NCBI GenBank assembly: GCA_022376925.1
Contig: JAIOJX010000006.1
Location: forward strand, 62,953,394-63,017,393
Direction of reading: 5' to 3'
Origin: Tragulus kanchil
Taxonomy: Eukaryota; Chordata; Mammalia; Artiodactyla; Tragulidae
DNA length: 64,000 bases
This document shows positions 34,629-47,225 of the stretch, piece after piece. Position 1 is the first letter of the stretch; the number at the start of each line of letters is the position of its first letter. The translations under genes were made by a program, and so were the position numbers. The notes beneath the pieces are model-generated. The model saw nothing but the letters and a program-made list of their open reading frames with translations, made no database searches and was not told the origin of the DNA.

Positions 34629-36591
34629 CCATATGTTATCTGTCTAAGCAAACACCTAAGGAGGTGGGTTGCAGTCACTGAATGAATTAAGATACAGGAG
34701 AAACAGAGGTATAGACTCTAAGTCTATGTGTAGAAGTGATGGAAAAAGGCAAAGTGAAGTGACACCAGCTACTGCTGTAAGTGCCATGAATTGTCTGTGC
34801 TGTCTTTGGGGAAAAAAAGAGGGAGGGGGGCATGGAAAAAAGCCAGGAAGACCAAGGAAAAACAGGAAATTGTTCAGACTTTTAACATATGTAAATAGAA
34901 TGGAAAAAGGCAAAACAGGAAGTGCTTCAGAAGTATAAACAAATACTTATTGTATTACTTCATTGAGAAATTGTATATTCTCCACAACGCAATAATCAGA
35001 GAGTAACTAAGTGGAAAAAATGATGACCAGGAAGAGAACACCATCATGAGCCAGATTCTAGACATGACACAACCTTCAACTACCTCACATGCGAATTTAG
35101 AAAATTACTCAACCACTAAAAAATAGAAATGGTCAAGAAAAATCCCAATAATATCTAAAAGTAAATGAGAGATCAGTGGAAATCACTATTTCATTCAGTA
35201 AATACTTTTAGATATAAAACTCTATGCACTTCTGGGAGAATGGTCTGACCATGGTGAATGAGATAAGTATGTCAGGGAAATTTGTGCCCCCACTTTGTGG
35301 AGTTGGTTTTACCCTTCCAAAAGTCAAGTTGGAAAAGACCAGTTCAGTATAAATTAGAAAACCTGTCCTTTAATAACTGAGAATTCACTGTTCTCTTTGC
35401 CTTCTCATAACCTTTATTTAGTAGAAAGTCTAGAAGTATAACAATAGAGTAGAAGTGGTAGACTACTGGTATTAGATGAGAAGCCTTGCATAGATGAATT
35501 TATTTTTCTAGCATATAACTTAGGTTCTGGTATATAGTAGCTGCTCAAAAAGTATCTATTGAAGAATAAATGAACTTATGGATGAAAAATTGAATATACA
35601 TTGCTTCAATGGTCTTTGAGTTATCTTAAAATATTGAACCTAAACATCGGTTAGTCACCTCCTTCTTCATACTGTTTTCTTCTTACTTCAGATTTATATT
35701 CATATTATTAAGAGAGACAGTTCCATATGTTATCTGTCTAAGCAAACACCTAAGGAGGTGGGTTGCAGTCACTGAATGAATTAAGATACAGGAGAAACAG
35801 AGGTATAGACTCTAAGTCTATGTGTAGAAGTGATGGAAAAAGGCAAAGTGAAGTGACACCAGCTACTGCTGTAAGTGCCATGAATTGTCTGTGCTGTCTT
35901 TGGGGAAAAAAAGAGGGAGGGGGGCATGGAAAAAAGCCAGGAAGACCAAGGAAAAACAGGAAATTGTTCAGACTTTTAACATATGTAAATAGAATGGAAA
36001 AAGGCAAAACAGGAAGTGCTTCAGAAGTATAAACAAATACTTATTGTATTACTTCATTGAGAAATTGTATATTCTCCACAACGCAATAATCAGAGAGTAA
36101 CTAAGTGGAAAAAATGATGACCAGGAAGAGAACACCATCATGAGCCAGATTCTAGACATGACACAACCTTCAACTACCTCACATGCGAATTTAGAAAATT
36201 ACTCAACCACTAAAAAATAGAAATGGTCAAGAAAAATCCCAATAATATCTAAAAGTAAATGAGAGATCAGTGGAAATCACTATTTCATTCAGTAAATACT
36301 TTTAGATATAAAACTCTATGCACTTCTGGGAGAATGGTCTGACCATGGTGAATGAGATAAGTATGTCAGGGAAATTTGTGCCCCCACTTTGTGGAGTTGG
36401 TTTTACCCTTCCAAAAGTCAAGTTGGAAAAGACCAGTTCAGTATAAATTAGAAAACCTGTCCTTTAATAACTGAGAATTCACTGTTCTCTTTGCCTTCTC
36501 ATAACCTTTATTTAGTAGAAAGTCTAGAAGTATAACAATAGAGTAGAAGTGGTAGACTACTGGTATTAGATGAGAAGCCTTGCATAGATGA
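34396..36591. repeat. Tandem duplication 9 (offset 1094 bp)
   Basis: 34396-35489 is repeated at 35490-36591 with microhomology ATAGATGA at the join. It overlaps the right end of duplication 8 and the left end of duplication 10. Confidence 0.97.
34629..35489. other. Intergenic sequence, no confident feature (its duplicate follows)
   Basis: Contains an open frame 34669-34938 (and mirror frame) made of A/G-rich low-complexity sequence. No recognisable domain, no splice or promoter context. Most of it recurs in duplication 9. Confidence 0.4.
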
Positions 36592-38545
36592 TTTCCAAGG
36601 TTTATTATGAGGTTCTAGTGAGATGAGGTATGACAAAACACTTTATAGAACCTAAAACACTATTCAGTAATTTCAAGTTTTAGGAGCAACATCAATGATT
36701 ATGTAAAATGCATGTAACTAATAGTGTGTGTGTTAGTCGCTCAGTCGTGTCCAACTCTTTGCTACCCCATGGACTGTAGTCCACCAGGCTCCTCTGTCCA
36801 TGGGATTTTCCAGGCAAGAATACTGGAGGGAGTTGCCATTTCTGTCTCCAGTAACTATAGCAAATTTATAGAATTCCAAAATTATTGATTGTTAGGCATG
36901 ATTGGAAACTACTCCAATAAATGTCACCTGAAATCTTTCTACAACTGTGATTGACACATTACTAGCTATTTAACTAGCTTTGAAAGCCAGTTTGGTGACT
37001 GGCCTGTTCAGTCGATGAAGAGACAGGCAAGCTGATTCAGTCAATAAAGAGACAGATCACTTGCTTGGTATACGTGTGTGCCTATGTGCATGTATGCTGT
37101 CATTCAGTTGTGTCTGACTGGGAAAATAATTTTTCAAGAATGCATTGTTGCTAAGGTTAAACTTATAATTACTACACAAGGGTGGATTACTCATTTAAGT
37201 AAAGAATTTTTGATCAGTAAATTTAGGAGATCAGAGATGCTTGGAATTTTAATATTATCCAGAAGAATTGCCATAAAATGGTAATGGTGGTGTGGTTGCA
37301 AAAGAAAAAAACCTGTTGAATTTCCTGAGTTGCAGGGAAGTTTAAGTAATAGAAGCTGTAATTCTTAAATCATTTGAGTTATTACTGATAGAACCAGTCT
37401 ATTACCATAAAGACAAGAAAAAAAATTTTTAATAAATAAAACTCTATGCACTTCTGGGAGAATGGTCTGACCATGGTGAATGAGATAAGTATGTCAGGGA
37501 AATTTGTGCCCCCACTTTGTGGAGTTGGTTTTACCCTTCCAAAAGTCAAGTTGGAAAAGACCAGTTCAGTATAAATTAGAAAACCTGTCCTTTAATAACT
37601 GAGAATTCACTGTTCTCTTTGCCTTCTCATAACCTTTATTTAGTAGAAAGTCTAGAAGTATAACAATAGAGTAGAAGTGGTAGACTACTGGTATTAGATG
37701 AGAAGCCTTGCATAGATGATTTCCAAGGTTTATTATGAGGTTCTAGTGAGATGAGGTATGACAAAACACTTTATAGAACCTAAAACACTATTCAGTAATT
37801 TCAAGTTTTAGGAGCAACATCAATGATTATGTAAAATGCATGTAACTAATAGTGTGTGTGTTAGTCGCTCAGTCGTGTCCAACTCTTTGCTACCCCATGG
37901 ACTGTAGTCCACCAGCCACCTCTGTCCGTGGGAATTCTCCAGGCAAGAATACTGGAGGAGTTGCCATTTCTGTCTCCAGTAACTATAGCAAATTTATAGA
38001 ATTCCAAAATTATTGATTGTTAGGCATGATTGGAAACTACCCCAATAAATGTCACCTGAAATCTTTCTACAACTGTGATTGACACATTACTAGCTATTTA
38101 ACTAGCTTTGAAAGCCAGTTTGGTGACTGGCCTGTTCAGTCGATGAAGAGACAGGCAAGCTCATTCAGTCAATAAAGAGACAGATCACTTGCTTGGTATA
38201 CGTGGGGCCTATGTGCATGTATGCTGTCATTCAGTTGTGTCTGACTGGGAAAATAATTTTTCAAGAATGCATTGTTGCTAAGGTTAAACTTATAATTACT
38301 ACACAAGGGTGGATTACTCATTTAAGTAAAGAATTTTTGATCAGTAAATTTAGGAGATCAGAGATGCTTGGAATTTTAATATTATCCAGAAGAATTGCCA
38401 TAAAATGGTAATGGTGGTGTGGTTGCAAAAGAAAAAAACCTGTTGAATTTCCTGAGTTGCAGGGAAGTTTAAGTAATAGAAGCTGTAATTCTTAAATCAT
38501 TTGAGTTATTACTGATAGAACCAGTCTATTACCATAAAGACAAGA
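36308..38545. repeat. Tandem duplication 10 (offset ~1128 bp)
   Basis: 36308-37418 recurs at 37436-38545 with an A/T-only spacer of 17 bp. Several indels lie in the truncated Bov-tA and a GT run within it. The segment starting ATAAAACTCTATG occurs three times (35215, 36308, 37436). Confidence 0.97.
36722..36850 (-). mobile_element. Truncated Bov-tA SINE; duplicate at 37851-37981
   Basis: TTAGTCGCTCAGTCGTGTCC through CAGGCAAGAATACTGGAGG and AGTTGCCATTTCTGTCTCCA, then cut off before the tRNA head. The duplicate differs by several indels (CACCAGGCTCC against CACCAGCCACC). Confidence 0.88.
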
Positions 38546-39268
38546 TTATAATAAATACAATTTTTCCATTAGGTCACTAGTTTACTGTTTGGCCTTGTTT
38601 ACTAAATTCTTAAGTGACTTTCTTCTGATATTGCACTCTGTGCTTCCTCTGTTTCACATTGACTCCTCATTCTCTTAGACTGAGGCATACGTTTATGTAG
38701 CTTTGTTTCTCATTAATACTAATAGTTTAAAAATGTATATACATAAGGCAAAAATATGTACAGTTCTTATTGAACATTCAATGGGAATTTCCTGGTTTTA
38801 ACTCTTAAAATTCACATTTCAACTAAGTAAATATACTATTTACAGAAAATAAAGGGTATTTTCCAAAGCAAACTTCGATGCATAAAAATTGGAAGTATTG
38901 AACAAATGAAATCAATCTTTGATTTAAATCTCCTTGTTTAGGAAGGTAATGGGCTGTTAAGAATTCTGATGCTGTAGTGGAAAGAATTCCTATCTCAGTG
39001 CTTAAGAGGACTAAAGGAAGTAACACAGGTAAGTATTTGGGATAGTGTCTGATACACGGTAAGTGCTCAATTTATGTTTGCTATTTTCTATGAATCAGTA
39101 CTTTAAAAAAAAACCCAGGGGGGTGGATTTTTTTTAAAAACCCAGGGGTATTCATTGAAGAAATATGTTGCCTGCCTAACAGGTGAAGTTATTCCTCTTC
39201 ATTGGAATTTAGTTTCTTCTTTGTTTTGATCTTATTCTTCTTGCCCTCCATGTATTTCTTTGTTGTTT
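38546..39268. other. Intergenic sequence, no gene seen
   Basis: AT-rich DNA. The only oddity is the short A/C/G direct repeat listed at 39105-39160. Confidence 0.4.
39105..39160. repeat. Short direct repeat around AAAAACCCAGGGG
   Basis: TTTAAAAAAAAACCCAGGGG is followed after a GGTGGATTTTTT spacer by TTTAAAAACCCAGGGG. It lies in a homopolymer-rich context where either slippage or consensus error could make it. Confidence 0.7.
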
Positions 39269-39427
39269 GTAGCCTGGCAGGCTCCTCTGTCCATGGAATT
39301 TCCCAGACAAGAATACTGGACCGAGTTTCCATTTCCTTCTTCAGGGTATCTTCCTCACCCAGGGATCAAACATGTGTCTCCTGCGTTGGTAGCTAGATTC
39401 TTTACCATTGAGCCACCTGGGAAACAC
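39269..39427 (-). mobile_element. Partial Bov-tA SINE
   Basis: TGTAGCCTGGCAGGCTCCTC, CAGACAAGAATACTGGACCG and the reversed tRNA head TTGAGCCACCTGGGAAACA. The distal part is missing. Confidence 0.85.
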
Positions 39428-39934
39428 CCTGCCTTTCTTTACTGGATTTTATTGTTGAAAAACTAAAGGCATAGTTTGAAGACCTCAAAATGACTCTTCA
39501 GTTCCCTTAGTCAGTATTTTGTCACCCTATTTAGTAGCCTAAGCAAAATAAACTGTTATGCTTTTGCTGATAGTGTTTTCCTCTTCTAACAATCCAAATT
39601 CTATCAATCCTTCTGATTCCATCCTTTTCCTTTTCCTCCAACATCCTTTCCCTTTTTCTAGATCAATTCAGACTACATTGAGATTCATTCATAGTTTCCA
39701 CCATACATTTATTGTTTCCCATACATGTGTTTATATATTTTGTATTTTTTCTTACGTGATATTTTAGTTTTCTCAGGGGCTTACGTTTCACTTGGGCAAT
39801 ATTCTCATCCATGGTAGAGTCTCCTTAGGAAATACTTGATGAGTAGAATCATCTTATCTCATTCAAATGGTTTTTTTCATATTATGTGGTTGTAACCGTA
39901 TGATACCAGAGGAAAACGTTCTCCATAGTCTTTT

Positions 39935-40015
39935 TCTTTTTTAAAAAAACTTTTACAGAGTTTTGTTGTTTACAGATATGTATGTTCTCAGATTAGTCAT
40001 ATGTATATCCCCCCC
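39935..40015 (-). mobile_element. Small L1 3' tip, antisense
   Basis: CTTTTACAGAGTTTTGTTGT, then TTTACAGATATGTATGTTCT and CAGATTAGTCATATGTATAT is the exact reverse of the sense L1 3' tip at 56970-57025. The element is extremely 5'-truncated. Confidence 0.8.
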
Positions 40016-40714
40016 ATCCCACCCCTCTCTAGTCTTTTTCAATAGTTCATTCTACCATCCAAATTATACTCTTTTTGTGAGAAAGTTTCTCTCAAAAATG
40101 ATCCTAATTCACTCCTTTTGCAGGGGATGTTGTCATCTGGATGAAATCAAATAGGGAAATGTGATAATAATTATATATATTTTTTAATTTATATAATTAT
40201 TTTAATTTTAGTTTTACAGAGTTTTATTGTTTACAGCTATACATAAATCCAAATCAGTCATAGATATACCCTCAACCCCTCCCACCTGAGCCACCCTCCT
40301 TGTCCCTCCCCAAACCACCCCTCCAGGTTGTTGTGTAGCGCCCATATAAGTTCCTTTAGTCTTGCAGCAGATTCACAATGGTTGTCTCTTTTACATATGG
40401 TAGTGTAGGTTTCCATGTTACTTTTTTGATATTTCTCATCCACTCCTCCCTCCCCACAATGACCATAAGTCTATTCTCTATGTCTGTTTCTCCATTGCTG
40501 CTCTGCATATGCATTTATCAGTACCATCTTTCTAGATTCCATAGATATGTGTGTTACTATACTATATTTGTCCTTCTCTTTTTGACTTACTTTACTTTGT
40601 GTAATAGGTTCTAGATTCACCCACCTCATCATGACTGATTAAAATGCATTTCTTTTTACGGCTGTGTAATGTTCCGTTGTATATATTTGCCATAGGTTCT
40701 TTATCCATTCATTT

Positions 40715-42969
40715 GTTGATGGATGTTTAGGTTGTTTCCATGTTCTAGGTATTGTAAAAAGTGCTGAAATGTACATTGGGGTACATGTGTCTCTTTCAAT
40801 TTTGATTTCCTTATGGTATATGCATAATAGTGGGATTGCTGGGTCATATGGTGCTTCTATTCCTAGTTTTTTAAGAAATCTCCATACTGTCTTCTGTAGT
40901 GGTTGTATCGATTTACATTCCCACCAACAGTGCAAAAATGTTCCTTTTTCTCCACACACCCTCCAGCAATTATTGTCTGTGAATTTTTTGATGATGGCCA
41001 TTCTGACTGGTATGAGACGATATCTCATTGTAGTTCTGATTTGCATTTCTCTAATAATGAGTGACACTGAGCATGCTTTCATGTGTTTTTTGGCAATCTC
41101 TATGTCTTTGGAGAGATGTCTGCCTAGGTCTTTTTCCTTTTTTTTTAGGCTAAAGAACAGTTTTTATTCTTCAATTGTTTTGTTTGTTTTGTAGATTTTA
41201 TTTATTTGTTGTTTTTGGCTATTCTGGTTTAAATTGCTGCTGCAGTCTTCTCTAGTTGCAGGGAGGGGGACTGCTCCTTAGTTGAGGTGGGAAGGCTTCT
41301 TGTTGCGGTGATTTCTCTTGTTGTGGAACTCAGGCTCTAGGACACACAGGCTTCAGTAGTTGTGGCACGTTGGGCTCCATAGTTGTGGCTCCTAGGCTCT
41401 AGAGCACAGACCCCATGGTTGTGGCCCATGGGCTCAGTTGTTCCACAGCATATGGGATCTTCCTGGATCAGGGATCAAACCTGTGTCTCTGACATTGGCA
41501 GGTGAGCTCTTTATCACTGAGCTACCAGAGAAGCCCATTCTTCTCCAGTTTTTTGATTGGGTTGAGTTTTTTCTCGGTGTTGAGTTGTATGAGTTTCTTG
41601 CATATTTTGGAAATTAATTCTTTGTTGGTTGTTTCATTTGTAATTATTTTCTCACATTCTGAGGTCTGTCTTTTGACCTTTTTTATAGTTTCCTTTGCTG
41701 TGTCAAAGCTTTTACATTTAATTAGGCCCTCTTGTTTATATTTCCATTACTGTAGATGGCAGGTCATAGAATATCTTACTTTGATTCATGTCATCAAGTG
41801 TTCTGCCTTGTTTTCCTCTAGGACCCTTCTTAGGTTTATATTTTGATGGATGTTTTTAAGTTGATGGATGTTTAGGTTGTTTCCATGTTCTAGGTATTGT
41901 AAAAAGTGCTGAAATGTACATTGGGGTACATGTGTCTCTTTCAATTTTGATTTCCTTATGGTATATGCATAATAGTGGGATTGCTGGGTCATATGGTGCT
42001 TCTATTCCTAGTTTTTTAAGAAATCTCCATACTGTCTTCTGTAGTGGTTGTATCGATTTACATTCCCACCAACAGTGCAAAAATGTTCCTTTTTCTCCAC
42101 ACACCCTCCAGCAATTATTGTCTGTGAATTTTTTGATGATGGCCATTCTGACTGGTATGAGACGATATCTCATTGTAGTTCTGATTTGCATTTCTCTAAT
42201 AATGAGTGACACTGAGCATGCTTTCATGTGTTTTTTGGCAATCTCTATGTCTTTGGAGAGATGTCTGCCTAGGTCTTTTTCCTTTTTTTTTAGGCTAAAG
42301 AACAGTTTTTATTCTTCAATTGTTTTGTTTGTTTTGTAGATTTTATTTATTTGTTGTTTTTGGCTATTCTGGTTTAAATTGCTGCTGCAGTCTTCTCTAG
42401 TTGCAGGGAGGGGGACTGCTCCTTAGTTGAGGTGGGAAGGCTTCTTGTTGCGGTGATTTCTCTTGTTGTGGAACTCAGGCTCTAGGACACACAGGCTTCA
42501 GTAGTTGTGGCACGTTGGGCTCCATAGTTGTGGCTCCTAGGCTCTAGAGCACAGACCCCATGGTTGTGGCCCATGGGCTCAGTTGTTCCACAGCATATGG
42601 GATCTTCCTGGATCAGGGATCAAACCTGTGTCTCTGACATTGGCAGGTGAGCTCTTTATCACTGAGCTACCAGAGAAGCCCATTCTTCTCCAGTTTTTTG
42701 ATTGGGTTGAGTTTTTTCTCGGTGTTGAGTTGTATGAGTTTCTTGCATATTTTGGAAATTAATTCTTTGTTGGTTGTTTCATTTGTAATTATTTTCTCAC
42801 ATTCTGAGGTCTGTCTTTTGACCTTTTTTATAGTTTCCTTTGCTGTGTCAAAGCTTTTACATTTAATTAGGCCCTCTTGTTTATATTTCCATTACTGTAG
42901 ATGGCAGGTCATAGAATATCTTACTTTGATTCATGTCATCAAGTGTTCTGCCTTGTTTTCCTCTAGGAC
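40715..42969. repeat. Tandem duplication 11 (offset 1145 bp) inside the antisense L1
   Basis: 40715-41824 and 41860-42969 are nearly identical, with a 35-bp spacer. Both contain the same nested CHR-2 SINE. The native L1 reading resumes only after 42969. The spacer contains TAGGTTTATA, similar to TAGGTTCTTTA in the true left flank. Confidence 0.96.
41186..41536 (-). mobile_element. CHR-2-type SINE nested in the antisense L1; duplicate at 42331-42681
   Basis: Long CHR-2 body (TCTCTAGTTGCAGGGAGGGG, CTTCAGTAGTTGTGGCACGT, CAGCATATGGGATCTTCCTG) with reversed head GAGCTACCAGAGAAGCCC. It interrupts the L1 between CTAGGTCTTTTTCC and TTTTTTGATTGGGTTG, so it inserted after the L1. Confidence 0.88.
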
Positions 42970-44793
42970 TTTTATGGTTTCTGGTCTTACAGTTAGGTCT
43001 TTAATCCATTTTGAGTTTATCTTTGTGTATGGTATTAGGGAGTGTCCCAACTTCATTCTTTTAAATGCAGCTGTCCAATTTTCCTAGCACCATTTATAGA
43101 AGAGGCAACCTTCACCCCGTTGTATATTTTTGCCTCCTTTGTCAGAAATAAGGTACCCATAGGTATGTGGGTTTGTCTCTGGGCTCTCTATCTTCTTCCA
43201 TTGGTCTATATTTCTGTTTTTGTTCCAGTACCATACAGTTGTGATGACTGTTGCTTTGTAGGAATGTTGATCCCTCCAGCTCCATTCTTCTTTCTCAGAA
43301 TAAATTTGGCTATCCATGGTGTTTTGTGTTTCCATATGAAATGTGCTATTTTGGGGCCTAGTTCTGTGAAGAATGCTGTTGATAACTTGATAGGGATTGC
43401 ATGGAATCTGTGCATGATATTTAGTAGCATGGTCATTTCCACAATATTGATTCTTCCAATCCAGCTACATGGAATATCTCTCCATCTGTTTAAGTTTTCT
43501 TTGATTCTTTCATTAGTGTCATATAATTTTCTGTGTAAAGTTCTTTTGTTTCTTTATGTAGGTTTATTCCTAGATATTTTATTCTTTTTGTTGCAGTGGT
43601 AGATCAGATTGCTTCCTTGATTTCTCTTTCTGATTTTTCATTGTTTGTAAATAGGAATTTGAGTGATTTCTGTGTGTTGATTTTGTATCCTGTAACTCTA
43701 CGAAAGTCACTGATTTGCTTTAGTAATTTTCTAATAGTGTCTTTCGGGTTTTTGATGTATAGTATCATGTTGTCTGTGAATCATGTTATCTCTAATTGCT
43801 TTAGCTAGTACTTCCAAGACTATGTTGAATAAAAGTGGCTAAAGTGGTCACCTTTGCCTTGTTCCTGATCTTAGAGGAAATGCTTTCAGTTTTTTACCTT
43901 TGAGAATAATGTTTGCTGTGGTTTTATCATATATGGTTTTCACTGTGTTGAGGTAGGTTCCTTCTATGCCTATTTTTTGAAGAGTTTTTTTTTTTTTTTT
44001 TTTTTTTATCATAAATGGACCTTGGATTTTTTTCAAAGACTTTTTCTGCATCTATTGAGATTATTATATGATATTTATCTTTCAGTTTTTGATATGGTAT
44101 ATCACATTGATTGATTTTCGGACTTTGAAGAATCCTTGCATGCCTGGGATAAACCCAACTTGCTCATGTACACCATGAGTTTTTGATGTGTTGCTGAATT
44201 TTGTTTGCTAAAATTTTGTTGAGAATTTTCGCATCTATATTCATCAGTGATATTGGACTATAATTTTCTTTTTGTGTGTTATCTTTACCTGGCTTTGGTA
44301 TCACGGTAATGGTGGTCTCATAAACTGTGTTTGGAAGTGTTCCTTCTTGTGCAATTTTTTGAAGGAGTTTTAAAGGATAGGCATTAATTCTTCTTTAAAT
44401 GTTTGGTAGAATTAACTTTGAAGCCATCTGGCCCTGGGCTTTTATTTTTGGGTAGATTTTTGATCACAAATTCGATTTCTGAGCTTGTGATTGGGTTGTT
44501 CATGATTTCTATTACTTCCTCGTTCAGTCTTGGAAGACTGAACTTCTCTAAGAGTCTGTCCATTTCTTCCAATAAACAGGTTGTCCAGTTTATTGCCATA
44601 TAGTTGTTCACAATAGTGTCTTATAATCCTTTGTATTTCTGTACTGTCTGTTGTAACCTCTCCATTTTCATTTTTGTTTCTTCTTTCTTTTTCTTGATGT
44701 GTCTGGCTGGAGGCTTGTTGATTTTGTTTGTCTTTTCAAAGAACCACCTTTTGGTTTTATTAATCTTTACTAACGTTTCTTTCATTTCTTTTT

Positions 44794-45118
44794 TTTTAAC
44801 ATTTATTTTTTATTTATTTATCTTTTGGGGGGTGGGGTGGGGAGGGAGGGGGACAGGCGGGCCACTCTTATTGGTCTTTCATTTCTCTATTTTCATCCGT
44901 CTTTATTCTTTGGCTCCTGTGGGCCTCCCATCGCGGTGGCGTCTGTCGTCACACACCGCCAGCTCTGGGCGCATGTGCCCCAGAGCTCCGGCTCGGTAAT
45001 TGGACACATCAGTCTAGCCGCTCCGCGGCACGTGGAATATTCCCAGGCCAAGGATCGAACCGGCGCCCCTTGCACTGCAAGGTGGTGTCCTTACCCACTG
45101 GACCACCAGGGTAAGCCC
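44794..45118 (-). mobile_element. CHR-2-like SINE, distinct subfamily, nested in the L1 with 16-bp target duplication
   Basis: GGCGGGCCACTCTTATTGG, TTGGACACATCAGTCTAGCC and reversed head CCACTGGACCACCAGGGTAA. The duplication TCTTTCATTTCTTTTT is at 44778-44793 and 45119-45134. Insertion into the L1 gives a relative age: SINE younger than L1. Confidence 0.92.
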
Positions 45119-45407
45119 TCTTTCATTTCTTTTTCATTTCTTTTTGCTCTGATCTTTATGAGTTCCCTTCTACCAGTAGTTTTAGGGTTTCTTTGCTCTT
45201 CTTTTTCCAGTTGGTTTAAGTGCAAGGTTAGGTCGTCTTTTTGATGTTTTTCTTGTTTCTTAAGGTAGGATTGTATTGCTATAAACTTCCCTCTTAGAAT
45301 TGCTTTTGTTGCATCCCATAAGGTTTGCATTGTTGTGCTTTCATTGTCATTTTCTTCTAGGAATTTTTTTTTTAGTTCTCTTTGATATCTTTGGTAATCT
45401 CATTATT

Positions 45408-46014
45408 TTAAAATGTAATGTTTAATCTCCATGTGTTTGTGTTTTTAGCAGTTCTTTTCTTGCAATTGATATCTAGTCTCATAGTATTGTGGTCAGAAAA
45501 GCTGGTTGATGTGATTCCAATTTTCTTAAATTTACTGAGGTTTGATTTATGACCCAAGATGTGGTCTATCCTGGAGAATGTTCCATGAGCACTTGAGAAG
45601 AAAGTGTATTCTTCTGTGTTTGGGTTGAAGGTCCTAAAGATATCAATGAGATCCATCTCTTCTAATGTATCAATTTAAGGAGTGTGTTTCCTTCTTAATT
45701 TTCTGTTTTGATGGTCTGTCCATTGGTGAAAGAAAGGTGTTACAGTCTCCCACTATTATTGTGTTACTGTCAGTTTCTTCTTTTATGTCAGAAGGTGCTT
45801 GCCTTATATATTGAGGTGCTCCTATGTTGGGTGCATAGACCTTTATGATAGGTATGGCTTCCTCTTGGATTGATCCCTTGATCATTATGTAGTGTCCTGC
45901 CTTGTCTCCTGTAATCTTCTTTATTTTAAGATCTATTTTGTCTGATATGACAATTGCTACTCGGGCTTTCTTTTGATTTCCATTTGCATAGAATATATTT
46001 TTCCATCCTCTCAC
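45408..46014 (-). pseudogene. L1 ORF2 endonuclease-region remnants
   Basis: Two adjacent - strand frames (45670-46014 and 45408-45656) carry ORF2 N-terminal endonuclease-type text, including IIVGDCNTFLSPMDR and SFSDHNTMRL (the SDH motif of the APE-type fold). The catalytic Asp/His of the SDH motif are present but the frame is interrupted between the segments. Confidence 0.75.
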
Positions 46015-46476
46015 TTTCAGTCTATATGCGTCTTTAAGTCTGAAGTGGATTTCTTGTAAACAGCATATATATGAGTCGTCTTATTGTATCCATTCAGCAA
46101 GTCTGTGTCTTTTGGTTGGGGCATTTAGTCCATTTACATTTAAAGTAAGTATTGATACAAAGTTCCTATTGTCATCTTCTTAAATGTGTTTTGTGGATTT
46201 GTTTTGTGGTTTGTTTTGTGGATCTTTTTCTTCTCTTGTATTTATTGGCTATATAAGCCCCTTTAACACTGGTTTGGTGGTACAAAATTCTTTTAACTTT
46301 TACTTGTCTGTAAAGCTTTTGATTTCTCCCTCAATTTTGAATTAAATCCTTGCCAGGTAGTGTATCCTTGGTTGTAGATTTTTCTCCTTCAGCATTTTAA
46401 GTGTGTCTTGCCATTCACTTCTGGCCTGCAGGGTTTCTGCTGCAGATCAGCAGTTAAACAAAATGGGATTTCCCTT

Positions 46477-47225
46477 CTATGTTAACTGTGGCTTCTCCCT
46501 TGCTTCTTTTAGTATTCTTTCTTTGTGTTTAGTCTGTGTTGGCTTGATTAATATGTGAGTTGGCATGTTTCTCCTGGGTTTTATCCTGTATGGGACTCTC
46601 TGTGCTTCTTGGATTTGGTTGACTATTTCCTTTCCCATGCTGGGGAAGTTTTCAACTATAATCTCTTCAAAAATTTTTTCATACCTTTCCTTTTTCTCTT
46701 CTTTTTCTGGGAGCCCTATAATTCGAATGTTGGTGCATTTGATATTATCCCAGAGGTCTCTGGAACTATCCTCAGCTCTTTTCATTCTTTGTACTTTATT
46801 CTCTTCTTCAGCAGTTATTTCTGTCATTCTGTCTTCAGCTCACTTAACTATTCTTCTGCCTCAGATACTCTACTATTGAGTGCTTCTAGAGTAATTTTAA
46901 GTTCAGCAATTGAGTTGTTTGTCTCTATTTGTTTATTTTAAACTTCTTGTATATCTTTGCTCTGTGCACTAATTTTCTCTAATATTCTATTTTTGTCATT
47001 TTCATTCATCGTTAGTATTGTTCTTAAGAATTCTCTTTCAGATAATTTGTATAGTTCCTCTTCACTCATTTGGGTTTGAGTGTTTAAAGTTTGTTCCTTC
47101 ATTTGTGCAGTGTTTCTGTGTCTTTTCATTGTTATTGTTGATTTTTTGTGTTTGAGGTCTCTATTCCAGATCTCAAGATTGAGTTTTCCCTTTCTTTTGG
47201 TTTTTATCATTGTAGAAAGGTTCAA
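46477..47225 (-). pseudogene. L1 ORF1 remnants
   Basis: Two - strand pieces: 46938-47225 is Lys/Glu-rich and coiled-coil-like, and 46477-46827 includes NIRIIGLPEKEEKKERYEKI, the RNA-recognition region typical of L1 ORF1p. The two are in different frames, so the protein is broken. Confidence 0.78.

Noticed and set aside
34669..34938. An 89-codon basic frame, present twice (also 35763-36032)
   Set aside because: The second appearance is due to duplication 9, and the sequence is A/G-rich low complexity with frames open on both strands.
43042..43602. A 186-codon + strand frame with many hydrophobic residues, looking like a membrane protein
   Set aside because: It is the antisense strand of L1 ORF2. 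The - strand carries recognisable L1 protein text in the same interval.
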